Source: an uncultured Bacteroidales bacterium
GTDB taxonomy: Bacteria > Bacteroidota > Bacteroidia > Bacteroidales > UBA932
Assembly: GCA_934726455.1 (NCBI GenBank)
Contig: CAKVDS010000052.1
Span: 1 to 13,880, forward strand
Length of the DNA: 13,880 nucleotides
Direction of reading: 5' to 3'
Position numbers and translations under genes: made by a program. Under the pieces are notes generated by a model. It made no database searches. It saw only the letters and a program-made list of their open reading frames with translations, and was not told the origin of the DNA. The number at the start of each line of letters is the position of its first letter. Within the stretch, counting starts at the first letter, position 1. Shown here piece by piece: positions 6,978 through 13,880 of this stretch.

Positions 6978-7526
6978 ATGTCACTGAATAAAGTAATGCT
7001 TATCGGTAACGTCGGGAAAGACCCGGAAGTACGTTACTTTGATGGAAACGCCCAGGGCGGGCAGGGAAGGAAAGTCGCCTCATTCACACTGGCGACGACA
7101 GAGAGGTTCAGAGACCGTAATGGAGAGTCCCGGGACAACACCGAGTGGCACAACATCACGGCATGGGGACAGCCGGCGGATATAGTGGAGAAATACGTCA
7201 AGAAAGGCACCCAGCTCTACATAGAAGGCAGGCTCAGGACGAGGTCTTGGACCGACCAGAGCGGCAACAAGAGATACACCACCGAGATCAACGTGGACAA
7301 CCTCCAGCTGCTCGGACGCAGAGACGCCTCAGACAATGGCGGCTACCAGGGCAATCAGGGCGGCTATACCCCGCAGGCCGGCACTCAGCATGGCGGCGGA
7401 TACCAGCAGAACAGCTACCAGCAGCAGCCGTCCTACACGCAGTCCCAATATCCGAAACCGACACCGCAGCCCGTACAGCAGGCACCTGCAGCAGACGACA
7501 ACCCGGCTGACGACCTCCCATTCTAA
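6978..7526 (+). CDS. ssb: Single-stranded DNA-binding protein
   Basis: SSB coats single-stranded DNA during replication, recombination and repair and recruits partners through its C-terminal tip. Residues 1-113 form the OB fold, with LNKVMLIGNVGKDPEVRY at 3-20, TEWHNI at 55-60 and the segment WTDQSGNKRYTTEI at 91-104. Residues 116-172 form a disordered linker rich in Gln (14), Gly, Tyr and Pro. The last residues, DDLPF, are the canonical acidic interaction tip. I chose the ATG at 6978 because homology begins there; the open frame extends upstream to 6816, but that part overlaps aroK antisense and has no SSB character. The protein is 182 residues. The MFS gene follows after 12 bases, probably in one transcript. 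Confidence 0.96.
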   Translation: MSLNKVMLIGNVGKDPEVRYFDGNAQGGQGRKVASFTLATTERFRDRNGESRDNTEWHNITAWGQPADIVEKYVKKGTQLYIEGRLRTRSWTDQSGNKRYTTEINVDNLQLLGRRDASDNGGYQGNQGGYTPQAGTQHGGGYQQNSYQQQPSYTQSQYPKPTPQPVQQAPAADDNPADDLPF

Positions 7527-7538
7527 AAAGACAGAAAA

Positions 7539-8906
7539 ATGGCTGAAAAGATACACAAACTGATGAACGACTCGCCAGTGGCGAGGTGGACAGTGCTCAT
7601 CTTGGTAGCACTGATGATGTTCTTCGCATACATGTTCGTGGACGTGATGTCCCCGCTGAAATCTCTTGTAGAGAGCAAACTGGGATGGAACAGCGGAGTG
7701 TTCGGCAAGTACGCCGCTTCCGAATATATCCTGAATGTCTGCGGATTCCTGATAATAGCGGGAGTGATCCTCGACAAGCTCGGAGTCCGTTTCTCCGGAA
7801 TCCTGTCCGCAGGACTCATGGTATTCGGAGCGCTGCTCAAATTCATCGCAGTAAGCGACTGGTTCCAAGGCACCGCTTTCTGTCTTTGGCTTGACAGCTG
7901 GTGGATCGAAATGCCCGGCAGCGCCAAGATGGCATCTCTGGGATTCATGATATTCGGCTGCGGCTGCGAGATGGAAGGCACCAATGTCTCCAAGATTCTC
8001 GCCAAATGGTTCAAAGGCAAGGAGATGGCTCTTGCCATGGGGCTTGAGATGGCCATAGCACGTCTCGGTGTCTTCGCCGTCATGTGGATAGCACCGCTTA
8101 TCTCGGAGAAACTCGGCGGCTCCATCATGGCACCGGTCGGATTCTGCGGAGCACTCCTGATGATTGGACTTATCAACTTCATCATTTTCGGTGTGATGGA
8201 CCGCAAGTTCGACTCCCAGCTCGTCGATGCCGGACTCGCCACTGCGGAAAAATCCCCTGAAGACGAATTCCACATCAGCGACCTCAAGGCCATCTTCACC
8301 AGCAAGATGTTCTGGATCGTATCCCTGCTGTGCGTGCTCTACTACAGCGCAATCTTCCCTTTCCAGCGCTACGCGACCAACTTCCTTGAAGAGACCTTGT
8401 CCATAAGCGCGGCTGAAGCGGCCAAGCTTTTCAGTTGTTTCCCTATACTCGCCATGCTCATGACTCCGCTCCTCGGCATTTTCCTCGACAGGAAAGGCAA
8501 AGGCGCAAGCATGCTGATGGCAGGATCGGTGATAATGATAGCCTGTCACCTGAGTTTTGCATTCATCCTTCCGGCTTTCCCTCAGAAATGGTTCGCGCTG
8601 CTGCTGATTGTCGTGCTTGGGGTAAGTTTTTCCCTCGTGCCGGCAGCCCTCTGGCCGTCCGTACCGAAGATCATCGACGAGAAAATCCTCGGAAGCGCGT
8701 ATTGCCTGATATTCTGGGTACAGAACATAGGTCTATGCCTCGTGCCGATGCTCATCGGATCCCTTCGCGAATCTACCGGCAGTTATCTGGTGCCGATGAT
8801 CGTATTCTCAAGTTTCGGCATATTGGCCTTCATCCTCAGTCTCTGCCTCAAAGCTGAAGACAAGAAAAAAGGCTACGGCCTCGAACTGCCTAACATACGC
8901 AACTAA
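7539..8906 (+). CDS. MFS transporter, MFSD1-like (first of tandem pair)
   Basis: This 455-residue integral membrane protein has about 12 transmembrane helices in two six-helix halves separated by a hydrophilic loop near 220-252. The MFS loop signature reads GVILDKLGVR at 75-84, and its repeat in the second half is LLGIFLDRKGK at 311-321. AKWFKG (155-160) lies after helix 4, and WPSVPK (372-377) followed by FWVQNIGL marks the C-terminal half. The latter pattern resembles the eukaryotic MFSD1 dipeptide transporter group, by memory of the motif only. The substrate is therefore unknown; dipeptides are a guess. It is clearly paralogous to the next gene, with the same motifs in the same order. It lies 12 bases after ssb and 2 bases before its paralogue. 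Confidence 0.88.
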   Translation: MAEKIHKLMNDSPVARWTVLILVALMMFFAYMFVDVMSPLKSLVESKLGWNSGVFGKYAASEYILNVCGFLIIAGVILDKLGVRFSGILSAGLMVFGALLKFIAVSDWFQGTAFCLWLDSWWIEMPGSAKMASLGFMIFGCGCEMEGTNVSKILAKWFKGKEMALAMGLEMAIARLGVFAVMWIAPLISEKLGGSIMAPVGFCGALLMIGLINFIIFGVMDRKFDSQLVDAGLATAEKSPEDEFHISDLKAIFTSKMFWIVSLLCVLYYSAIFPFQRYATNFLEETLSISAAEAAKLFSCFPILAMLMTPLLGIFLDRKGKGASMLMAGSVIMIACHLSFAFILPAFPQKWFALLLIVVLGVSFSLVPAALWPSVPKIIDEKILGSAYCLIFWVQNIGLCLVPMLIGSLRESTGSYLVPMIVFSSFGILAFILSLCLKAEDKKKGYGLELPNIRN

Positions 8907-8908
8907 AG

Positions 8909-10261
8909 ATGCCTGTCCGGACAGGAAAAAGACTCGGCAGCGGCGCCTGCTGGATTGCACTCATCTGCCTGATGGTGCCGATGTTCGCATCGTATTTCTT
9001 CGATGACATGTTCTCGACACTGTCCCAGATATTCCAGCATCCGGAATGTCTGGAACTCGGCTGGGACAGCGCCGACTACGGTTTTTATGCCGGAGGATAC
9101 AGTTTCCTCTGCGTCTGCGGCGGACTGGTCATCTGCGGGATTCTGCTTGACATCTTCGGAGTAAGGATCATCGGCTCGGTATTCGTCGGGCTGATGGCCC
9201 TTGGCGCGGCCATCGTGCTTTTCGCCCTGCGCTCCGGACTCGCCCCGGGCGCTTCCCTGCCGATAGCCTATATAGGCTGTATGATTTTCGGTCTCGGCAG
9301 CGAGATCGCCGGAGTCGCGGTGACACGGTCTATAGCCAAGTGGTTCAAAGGCCGCAATGTCGCTTTTGCCATGGGTGCGCAGGTGGCGGTCGCCAGACTC
9401 GGCACAGCCGCCGCGTTCATATTGGCACCCGTGCTTGTGGCCAGCAAGGCCGAGGGCGAGATTTACACACTGTCCGAGACAGCCAGACCGGCAATGCTCG
9501 GTTTCTGTCTGATATTGGTCGGCGTGCTGCTTTGGGGCATATTCGTGGCCATGGACGCACGCTTCGACAAACAACACGGCCTTCAGTACGGCAGGGGCAG
9601 CGTCAAGGAAGAAGACAAGTTCAAGTTCTCGGATCTGCTCAGACTCCTCACCAACAGGCGGTTCATAATGATTGCCCTGCTTTGCGTATTTTTCTACTGC
9701 TGCATCATATCGTTCAAAAAATTCGGGACCGCGATAGTAATACCGCGATTCGGGATGGATGTAGACAGCGCCAAATGGGTCATAACCATGATACCGTTCT
9801 TCACGGTGATCTTCACTCCCCTGTTTGGAGCACTTGTCGACAAAGCCGGCAAAGCGACGCTCTGGATGACCATCGGAGCCGGGCTCGTCCTGCTCGCACA
9901 CCTGCTTCTGAGGTATGCCCCTCAAGGAGTACCGTTCTGGGGCTATTTCTCCATTGCCATTTTAGGGACAGGATACTCCCTTGTCCCGTCGGCGATGTGG
10001 CCGTCAGTGCCCAAAATAGTACCGGAGCGCAACCTCGGCACAGCTTATTCCCTGATATATTGGGTCCAGAACATGGGGATGCTTATCGTGCCCGTATTCG
10101 TCGGGCGCATATTCAAGATTTCAGACGGTGTGGAAGCGGCGTGCCGCGCGGAATACATATTCATCGCACTCGGGGCACTCGCCATAGCGGTAGCCCTCGC
10201 CCTGTCCTGCACATCCCGAAAACATCCGGAGCTTGCTCTGGACAAACCCTGCGGCAACTGA
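8909..10261 (+). CDS. MFS transporter, MFSD1-like (second of tandem pair)
   Basis: This is a 450-residue, roughly 12-helix MFS protein and a diverged paralogue of the preceding one. Shared landmarks are GILLDIFGVR (77-86), AKWFKG (143-148), the central-loop stretch FKFSDLLRLLTNRRF, FGALVDKAGK (306-315) and WPSVPK (364-369) followed by YWVQNMGM. Overall identity is modest by eye, concentrated in these motifs, so the copies probably diverged long ago and may have different substrates or act as a heteromeric pair. Neither has a signal peptide or extra domain. Its TGA shares one base with the dxs ATG (TGATG), suggesting translational coupling with isoprenoid synthesis. The substrate is unknown. 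Confidence 0.88.
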   Translation: MPVRTGKRLGSGACWIALICLMVPMFASYFFDDMFSTLSQIFQHPECLELGWDSADYGFYAGGYSFLCVCGGLVICGILLDIFGVRIIGSVFVGLMALGAAIVLFALRSGLAPGASLPIAYIGCMIFGLGSEIAGVAVTRSIAKWFKGRNVAFAMGAQVAVARLGTAAAFILAPVLVASKAEGEIYTLSETARPAMLGFCLILVGVLLWGIFVAMDARFDKQHGLQYGRGSVKEEDKFKFSDLLRLLTNRRFIMIALLCVFFYCCIISFKKFGTAIVIPRFGMDVDSAKWVITMIPFFTVIFTPLFGALVDKAGKATLWMTIGAGLVLLAHLLLRYAPQGVPFWGYFSIAILGTGYSLVPSAMWPSVPKIVPERNLGTAYSLIYWVQNMGMLIVPVFVGRIFKISDGVEAACRAEYIFIALGALAIAVALALSCTSRKHPELALDKPCGN

Positions 10262-12132
10262 TGTACGAGTTGCTCGACAGAATATCCTCCCCCGCTGACA
10301 TAAGAGAGTTCAGCATCCCGCAGCTCAGACAGTTGTGCTCTGAGATACGGGATTGCATCATAAGGACCTGCGCAGACCATCCTGGTCATCTGGCATCAAG
10401 CCTCGGAGCGGTGGAACTGATAGTAGGCGCGCATTACGTATTCGACACTCCTGACGACAAGCTGGTCTTTGATGTGGGCCATCAGGCTTATGCACACAAG
10501 CTTCTCACCGGACGCCGCAAGGAATTCTCTACGCTTCGCAGCGATGGAGGCCTCAGCGGCTTCCCTAAACGCGACGAGAGCGGGTACGACTGTTTCGGAG
10601 TGGGCCACTCATCAACCTCCATCTCGGCCGCGCTCGGATTCGCAGAGGCGGCGAGGCTGCAAGGACTCAAGCGCAAGGCCATCGCCCTCATAGGCGACGG
10701 GGCCATGACCGGAGGCCTCGCCTACGAGGGGCTCAACAATGCCGGTGCCAGCGGTGCCGACATTCTTGTGCTGCTCAACGACAACAACCAGTCCATCGAC
10801 AACAATATAGGTGCGATGCACGAATACCTGCTCAAGATCTCCACGAGCAATTCGTACAACCGCTTCAAGGCACGCATCTGGGATCTCCTCGGCGACCACG
10901 AGTTCAGGCATTTTCTGCAACGCTGGGTCAGAAGCCTCAAATCATGGTTCGTCAAAAAATCCGGAGGCGACCTCTTCGAAGCCCTGGGTTTCAGGTATTT
11001 CGGCCCAATCGACGGCAACGACATAGAAGACGTGGTGGACACCCTCCGCAAGCTCAAGGGCATAGGCGGCCCGCGCATCCTGCACTGCATGACCATAAAA
11101 GGCAAAGGATACGCCCCGGCGGAGAAAGATCCAGTGTCCTGGCATGCCCCGGGGAAATTCGATGCCGCCACAGGAAAAAGACTTGACGCCGGACATCCGA
11201 GACCAAGATATCAGGACGTGTTCGGAGAAGTGCTTCTGGAACTGGCCAAGATGGATCCGAAAGTTGTGGGGGTGACCCCGGCGATGGCTCAAGGCTGCGG
11301 GATGAACCTTCTGGCCACGGAGAGGCCGGAGCAGTTTTTTGATGTAGGCATCGAAGAAGAGCATGCGGTGACATTCTCCGCCGGCCTCGCGGCCGGCGGG
11401 CTCAAGCCCTTCTGCAACATCTACTCATCTTTTGCACAGAGAGCCTATGACCAGGTGGTGCACGATGTAGCACTGCAAAAACTCCCGGTTGTGCTATGCC
11501 TGGACCGGGCGGGGCTTGTGGGAGAAGACGGTGCGACACACCACGGAGTGCTTGACATCGCAGCCTGCCGGTGCGTTCCGAACACGGTGATAAGTGCCCC
11601 GAAAGACGAACGGGAACTCAAGATGCTGATGTACACGGCATGGAAACAGACAGAAGGTCCATTTATAATAAGGTATCCCAGAGGCATGGGCGAAGGCGTG
11701 AAATGGGAGGATGTGTCGTTTGAGGAGCTGCCTGTCGGAAAAGCCGAGACACTTCTGGAAGGAAGCGATGTGGCGCTGATATGCACCGGCCCGGTGACCA
11801 ACAGGGCACTCGAAGCAGCAGCGGCATTCCCCGGCAGGGTCGGAGTGTATAACTTCCGATACATAAAACCTCTTGACGAAGAACTGCTTAAAAAGATAGC
11901 GACGAAGTATCAGCATATCATAACAGCCGAAGACGGCAGCTTGAAAGGCGGTCTCTACGGGGCTGTCTGCGAATTCCTGGAGGCAAACGGCTACAGCATA
12001 AGCGCAGAGGGTCTGGGCGTTCCGGACATGTTCATCGCCCATGCAAGACAGTCCGTCCAGCTGCATGAATGCGGGCTCGACAGGGAAGGGATAGAAAAAA
12101 GATTGCAAATTTGTTTTGAAGATAAGAAATAA
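10261..12132 (+). CDS. dxs: 1-deoxy-D-xylulose-5-phosphate synthase
   Basis: DXS condenses pyruvate and glyceraldehyde-3-phosphate, with thiamine diphosphate, to make DXP, the entry step of the MEP isoprenoid pathway. The protein is 623 residues, a normal length. Visible landmarks are VGHQAYAHKLLTGR (72-85), GHSSTSISAALG (115-126), the ThDP/Mg motif GDGAMTGG (145-152) continuing to NDNNQS, the catalytic Glu366 in VGIEEEHAVTF, and DRAGLVGEDGATHHG (415-429). The transketolase C-terminal domain runs from about 490. I set the start at the ATG at 10261, which gives the full-length family N-terminus; the same frame stays open upstream to 9340, but only as an out-of-frame reading of the MFS gene. 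Its end contains the promoter of the tRNA cluster. Confidence 0.97.
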   Translation: MYELLDRISSPADIREFSIPQLRQLCSEIRDCIIRTCADHPGHLASSLGAVELIVGAHYVFDTPDDKLVFDVGHQAYAHKLLTGRRKEFSTLRSDGGLSGFPKRDESGYDCFGVGHSSTSISAALGFAEAARLQGLKRKAIALIGDGAMTGGLAYEGLNNAGASGADILVLLNDNNQSIDNNIGAMHEYLLKISTSNSYNRFKARIWDLLGDHEFRHFLQRWVRSLKSWFVKKSGGDLFEALGFRYFGPIDGNDIEDVVDTLRKLKGIGGPRILHCMTIKGKGYAPAEKDPVSWHAPGKFDAATGKRLDAGHPRPRYQDVFGEVLLELAKMDPKVVGVTPAMAQGCGMNLLATERPEQFFDVGIEEEHAVTFSAGLAAGGLKPFCNIYSSFAQRAYDQVVHDVALQKLPVVLCLDRAGLVGEDGATHHGVLDIAACRCVPNTVISAPKDERELKMLMYTAWKQTEGPFIIRYPRGMGEGVKWEDVSFEELPVGKAETLLEGSDVALICTGPVTNRALEAAAAFPGRVGVYNFRYIKPLDEELLKKIATKYQHIITAEDGSLKGGLYGAVCEFLEANGYSISAEGLGVPDMFIAHARQSVQLHECGLDREGIEKRLQICFEDKK

Positions 12133-12144
12133 TTCCTATCTTTG
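12115..12144 (+). promoter_or_regulatory. Promoter of the tRNA cluster, partly inside dxs
   Basis: A TTTG -33 box (12115-12118) and a perfect -7 box TATCTTTG (12137-12144) are separated by 18 bases, close to the Bacteroides consensus spacing of about 19-21. A second possible TTTG lies at 12110-12113. This is the best promoter in the window, as expected for stable RNAs. The -33 box lies within the last codons of dxs. The first tRNA begins 38 bases after the -7 box. Confidence 0.75.
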
Positions 12145-12148
12145 CATT

Positions 12149-12165
12149 CCCAAAGTACGTTTGGG
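12149..12165 (+). repeat. Inverted repeat in the tRNA leader
   Basis: CCCAAA and TTTGGG flank a 5-base loop just after the predicted transcription start. It is not followed by a T-run, so it is unlikely to be a terminator. It could fold at the 5' end of the precursor and affect processing or stability. The role is unknown. Confidence 0.45.
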
Positions 12166-12182
12166 CCTTTGAAATAGGCATT

Positions 12183-12256
12183 GCCGATGTAGCTCAGATG
12201 GCCAGAGCACGTGATTTGTAATCTCGGGGTCGTGGGTTCGAATCCCTCCATCGGCT
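12183..12256 (+). tRNA. tRNA-Thr (anticodon TGT)
   Basis: A 74-base cloverleaf with acceptor arms GCCGATG and CATCGGC, D-arm GCTC/GAGC, anticodon loop TTTGTAA with anticodon TGT, and T-loop TTCGAAT. The discriminator is T and CCA is not encoded. Two stems each contain a T-T opposition: position 29-41 in the anticodon stem (CGTGA/TCTCG) and 50-64 in the T-stem (GTGGG/CCCTC). An A in place of either 5'-side T would pair perfectly. Otherwise the fold is complete. It is the first gene of the cluster. Confidence 0.92.
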
Positions 12257-12270
12257 CATCAGTAATAAAA

Positions 12271-12352
12271 GGGCAAGTACCAGAGTGGCCAAATGGGGCA
12301 GACTGTAAATCTGCTGGTTTTACCTTCGGTGGTTCGAATCCATCCTTGCCCA
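12271..12352 (+). tRNA. tRNA-Tyr (anticodon GTA)
   Basis: A class II tRNA with acceptor arms GGGCAAG/CTTGCCC, anticodon stem GCAGA/TCTGC around loop CTGTAAA (anticodon GTA), a long variable arm, and T-stem GGTGG/CCATC with loop TTCGAAT. The discriminator is A, and the next three bases (12353-12355) are CCA, so its 3' end is encoded here, unlike the other three complete tRNAs in the cluster. Confidence 0.96.
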
Positions 12353-12384
12353 CCACTCACGGAAGAGGAGGACGCTTCCAAAAA

Positions 12385-12456
12385 GCGGGGTTCGTATAAT
12401 GGCTATTATGCCAGCCTTCCAAGCTGGAAATGGGAGTTCGATTCTCCTACCCCGCT
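12385..12456 (+). tRNA. tRNA-Gly (anticodon TCC)
   Basis: A 72-base cloverleaf with acceptor arms GCGGGGT/ACCCCGC, a weak three-pair D-stem, anticodon stem CCAGC/GCTGG around CTTCCAA (anticodon TCC), and T-stem GGGAG/CTCCT with loop TTCGATT. The discriminator is T and CCA is not encoded. Confidence 0.95.
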
Positions 12457-12461
12457 CAAAC

Positions 12462-12533
<72 letters not shown>

Positions 12534-12538
12534 CAAAC

Positions 12539-12565
12539 GCCGGTCTAAAAGCCGGCTTGTTTTTG
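12539..12565 (+). terminator. Terminator-like hairpin between the tRNAs and tuf
   Basis: GCCGG (12539-12543) pairs with CCGGC (12552-12556), extended by a T-G wobble, and is followed by TTGTTTTTG. This is the layout of an intrinsic terminator, 24 bases before the tuf ATG. It may end most tRNA transcripts, act as a leaky attenuator letting some polymerase into tuf, or mark tRNA 3' processing. No clear separate tuf promoter is seen; TGTTTTTG (12558-12565) is one base off the -7 consensus. Confidence 0.5.
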
Positions 12566-12588
12566 CAACAACTTTTATACGTAATATT

Positions 12589-13776
12589 ATGGCAAAAGAA
12601 GTTTTCAAGAGGGACAAACCCCATGTCAACATCGGCACCATCGGCCACGTTGACCACGGCAAGACCACCCTCACCGCTGCTATCACCAAGGTGCTGGCAG
12701 AGAAAGGTTTGAGTGAGGTCAAGTCATTCGACCAGATTGACAACGCTCCAGAAGAGAAAGAGCGTGGTATCACCATCAACACTGCACACGTCGAGTATCA
12801 GACCCAGAATCGTCACTATGCGCATGTCGACTGCCCGGGCCACGCTGACTACGTGAAGAACATGGTTACCGGTGCCGCTCAGATGGACGGTGCAATCCTT
12901 GTTGTTGCTGCAACTGACGGCCCTATGCCTCAGACCAATGAGCACGTGCTTCTCGCAAAGCAGGTTAACGTACCTAAGATGGTAGTGTTCCTCAACAAGG
13001 TGGATCTTGTTGACGATGAGGAAATGCTTGATCTCGTCGAGATGGAGGTACGCGACCTCCTCAACAAGTATGACTTCGACGGCGACAACGCCCCTATCAT
13101 CCGCGGTTCCGCCCTCGGTGCGCTCAACGGAGAGCCGAAGTGGGAAGAGAAGGTAATGGAGCTCATGGACGCTGTTGACTCTTACATTCCGCTTCCTGTA
13201 CGTGAGAACGAGAAGCCGTTCCTCATGCCTATCGAGGACATCTTCTCAATCACCGGACGTGGTACTGTAGTTACCGGACGTATCGAGACCGGTACCATCC
13301 ATGTCAACGATCCTGCTGAGATCGTAGGTTTCAGCGACAAGCCTAAGAGCACCGTTGTAACGGGTGTCGAGATGTTCCGCAAACTCCTCGATCAGGGTGA
13401 GGCCGGAGACAACGTAGGTCTTCTCCTCCGTGGTATCGACAAGAAGGATGTAAGGCGTGGCGAGGTTATCGCAAAGCCGGGCACCATCACTCCTCACAAG
13501 CACTTCCTCGGACAGATCTACGTCCTCAAGAAGGAAGAGGGTGGCCGTCATACACCGTTCCACAACCACTATCGTCCTCAGTTCTTCATCCGTACGCTTG
13601 ACGTTACCGGAGAGATCACTCTTCCTGCAGGCGTAGAGATGGTTATGCCAGGCGACAATGTTGAGATCGATGTTATGCTCATCACTCCTGTAGCCCTCAA
13701 CGAGAACCTCCGTTTCGCTATCCGCGAAGGTGGCCGTACCGTAGGCGCAGGTCAGGTGACCAAGATCCTCGACTAA
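12589..13776 (+). CDS. tuf: Elongation factor Tu
   Basis: EF-Tu is the GTPase that brings aminoacyl-tRNA to the ribosome. The 395-residue length is typical. The GTP-binding motifs are all present: GHVDHGKT (19-26), DCPGH (81-85), NKVD (136-139) and GSA in the G5 position. The two beta-barrel domains follow, ending in AGQVTKILD. Codon use differs from the neighbouring genes, with many GGT, GCT, CGT, GTT and CCT codons, as expected for a very highly expressed gene. It lies directly downstream of four tRNAs and upstream of tRNA-Trp. Confidence 0.99.
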   Translation: MAKEVFKRDKPHVNIGTIGHVDHGKTTLTAAITKVLAEKGLSEVKSFDQIDNAPEEKERGITINTAHVEYQTQNRHYAHVDCPGHADYVKNMVTGAAQMDGAILVVAATDGPMPQTNEHVLLAKQVNVPKMVVFLNKVDLVDDEEMLDLVEMEVRDLLNKYDFDGDNAPIIRGSALGALNGEPKWEEKVMELMDAVDSYIPLPVRENEKPFLMPIEDIFSITGRGTVVTGRIETGTIHVNDPAEIVGFSDKPKSTVVTGVEMFRKLLDQGEAGDNVGLLLRGIDKKDVRRGEVIAKPGTITPHKHFLGQIYVLKKEEGGRHTPFHNHYRPQFFIRTLDVTGEITLPAGVEMVMPGDNVEIDVMLITPVALNENLRFAIREGGRTVGAGQVTKILD

Positions 13777-13787
13777 AAGAAATCCCG

Positions 13788-13815
13788 GACGGATGCCGTC
13801 ATGACATCCGTCTTT
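13788..13815 (+). terminator. Hairpin between tuf and tRNA-Trp
   Basis: GACGGATG (13788-13795) and CATCCGTC (13805-13812) form a perfect 8-base-pair stem with a 9-base loop, followed by TTT only. It starts 11 bases after the tuf stop and ends 6 bases before tRNA-Trp. The short T-run makes it a weak terminator; it may instead protect the tuf mRNA end after tRNA-Trp is cut out of a common transcript. Confidence 0.5.
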
Positions 13816-13818
13816 CAC

Positions 13819-13880
13819 AGGGGAATAGAACAAGGGTAGTTCAGCGGTCTCCAAAACCGTCCATGTGTGTTCGATTCCTG
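13819..13880 (+). tRNA. tRNA-Trp (anticodon CCA), 3' end cut by window
   Basis: The 5' acceptor arm is AGGGGAA, the D-arm GAAC/GTTC, the anticodon stem GCGGT/ACCGT around CTCCAAA (anticodon CCA), and the T-loop TTCGATT. The last visible bases enter the 3' side of the T-stem, which pairs poorly as far as seen (GTGTG against CCTG). The acceptor 3' strand lies outside the window. tRNA-Trp after tuf is a common Bacteroidota arrangement, usually followed by secE-nusG. Confidence 0.88.

Noticed and set aside
7329..8549. 406-codon open frame antisense to ssb and the first MFS gene
   Set aside because: It is rich in His, Glu and Tyr with no family resemblance and lies opposite two well-supported genes; a codon-bias shadow.
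8903..9925. 340-codon open frame antisense to the second MFS gene
   Set aside because: Same shadow pattern, with low-complexity charged composition and no recognisable domain.
9340..10260. 307-codon extension upstream of dxs
   Set aside because: It is an alternate-frame reading of the second MFS gene. The DXS family N-terminus starts at the ATG at 10261.

Overview
The window looks like a housekeeping stretch of a Bacteroidota genome, probably order Bacteroidales. Three things point there: start codons are not preceded by obvious Shine-Dalgarno sequences, several genes and the tRNA cluster are preceded by the Bacteroides-type -7 promoter box TAnnTTTG, and the tRNA-Thr/Tyr/Gly/Thr - tuf - tRNA-Trp block and the recJ and ssb sequences have the look of that phylum. 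I cannot place the genus. The core genes are fairly GC-rich; the left edge is more AT-rich.

Left block, minus strand (1-3412): recJ (single-strand exonuclease) is followed by a DUF418 membrane protein through a 4-base ATGA overlap. After 45 bases comes the 5' part of a lipoprotein-like, single-TM protein with a coiled coil, which runs off the left edge. A 51-base divergent spacer separates recJ from lysS and carries a perfect -7 box for each direction.

Middle block, plus strand (3464-6418): lysS, a SpoU/TrmH-family RNA methyltransferase and a short aroE are joined by overlapping stop and start codons, so they probably form one transcription unit. aroK converges on aroE from the minus strand, and the two coding ends overlap by 23 bases. 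aroE and aroK both belong to the shikimate pathway.

Right block, plus strand (6978-12132): ssb, two tandem paralogous MFS transporters (MFSD1-like by motif) and dxs are packed with gaps of 12 and 2 bases and a 1-base overlap. A strong promoter inside the end of dxs drives tRNA-Thr(TGT), tRNA-Tyr(GTA), tRNA-Gly(TCC) and tRNA-Thr(GGT), then a terminator-like hairpin, tuf (EF-Tu), another hairpin and tRNA-Trp(CCA), which is cut by the right edge. This order matches the E. coli thrU-tyrU-glyT-thrT-tufB operon.

There is no gene-free stretch over 300 bases and no sign of mobile elements, CRISPR or phage. I see no clear new biological system. The best leads are the MFS pair tied to dxs, the compressed aroE, the lipoprotein without visible TPRs, very short or absent 5' leaders, and unusual mismatches in the tRNA stems.
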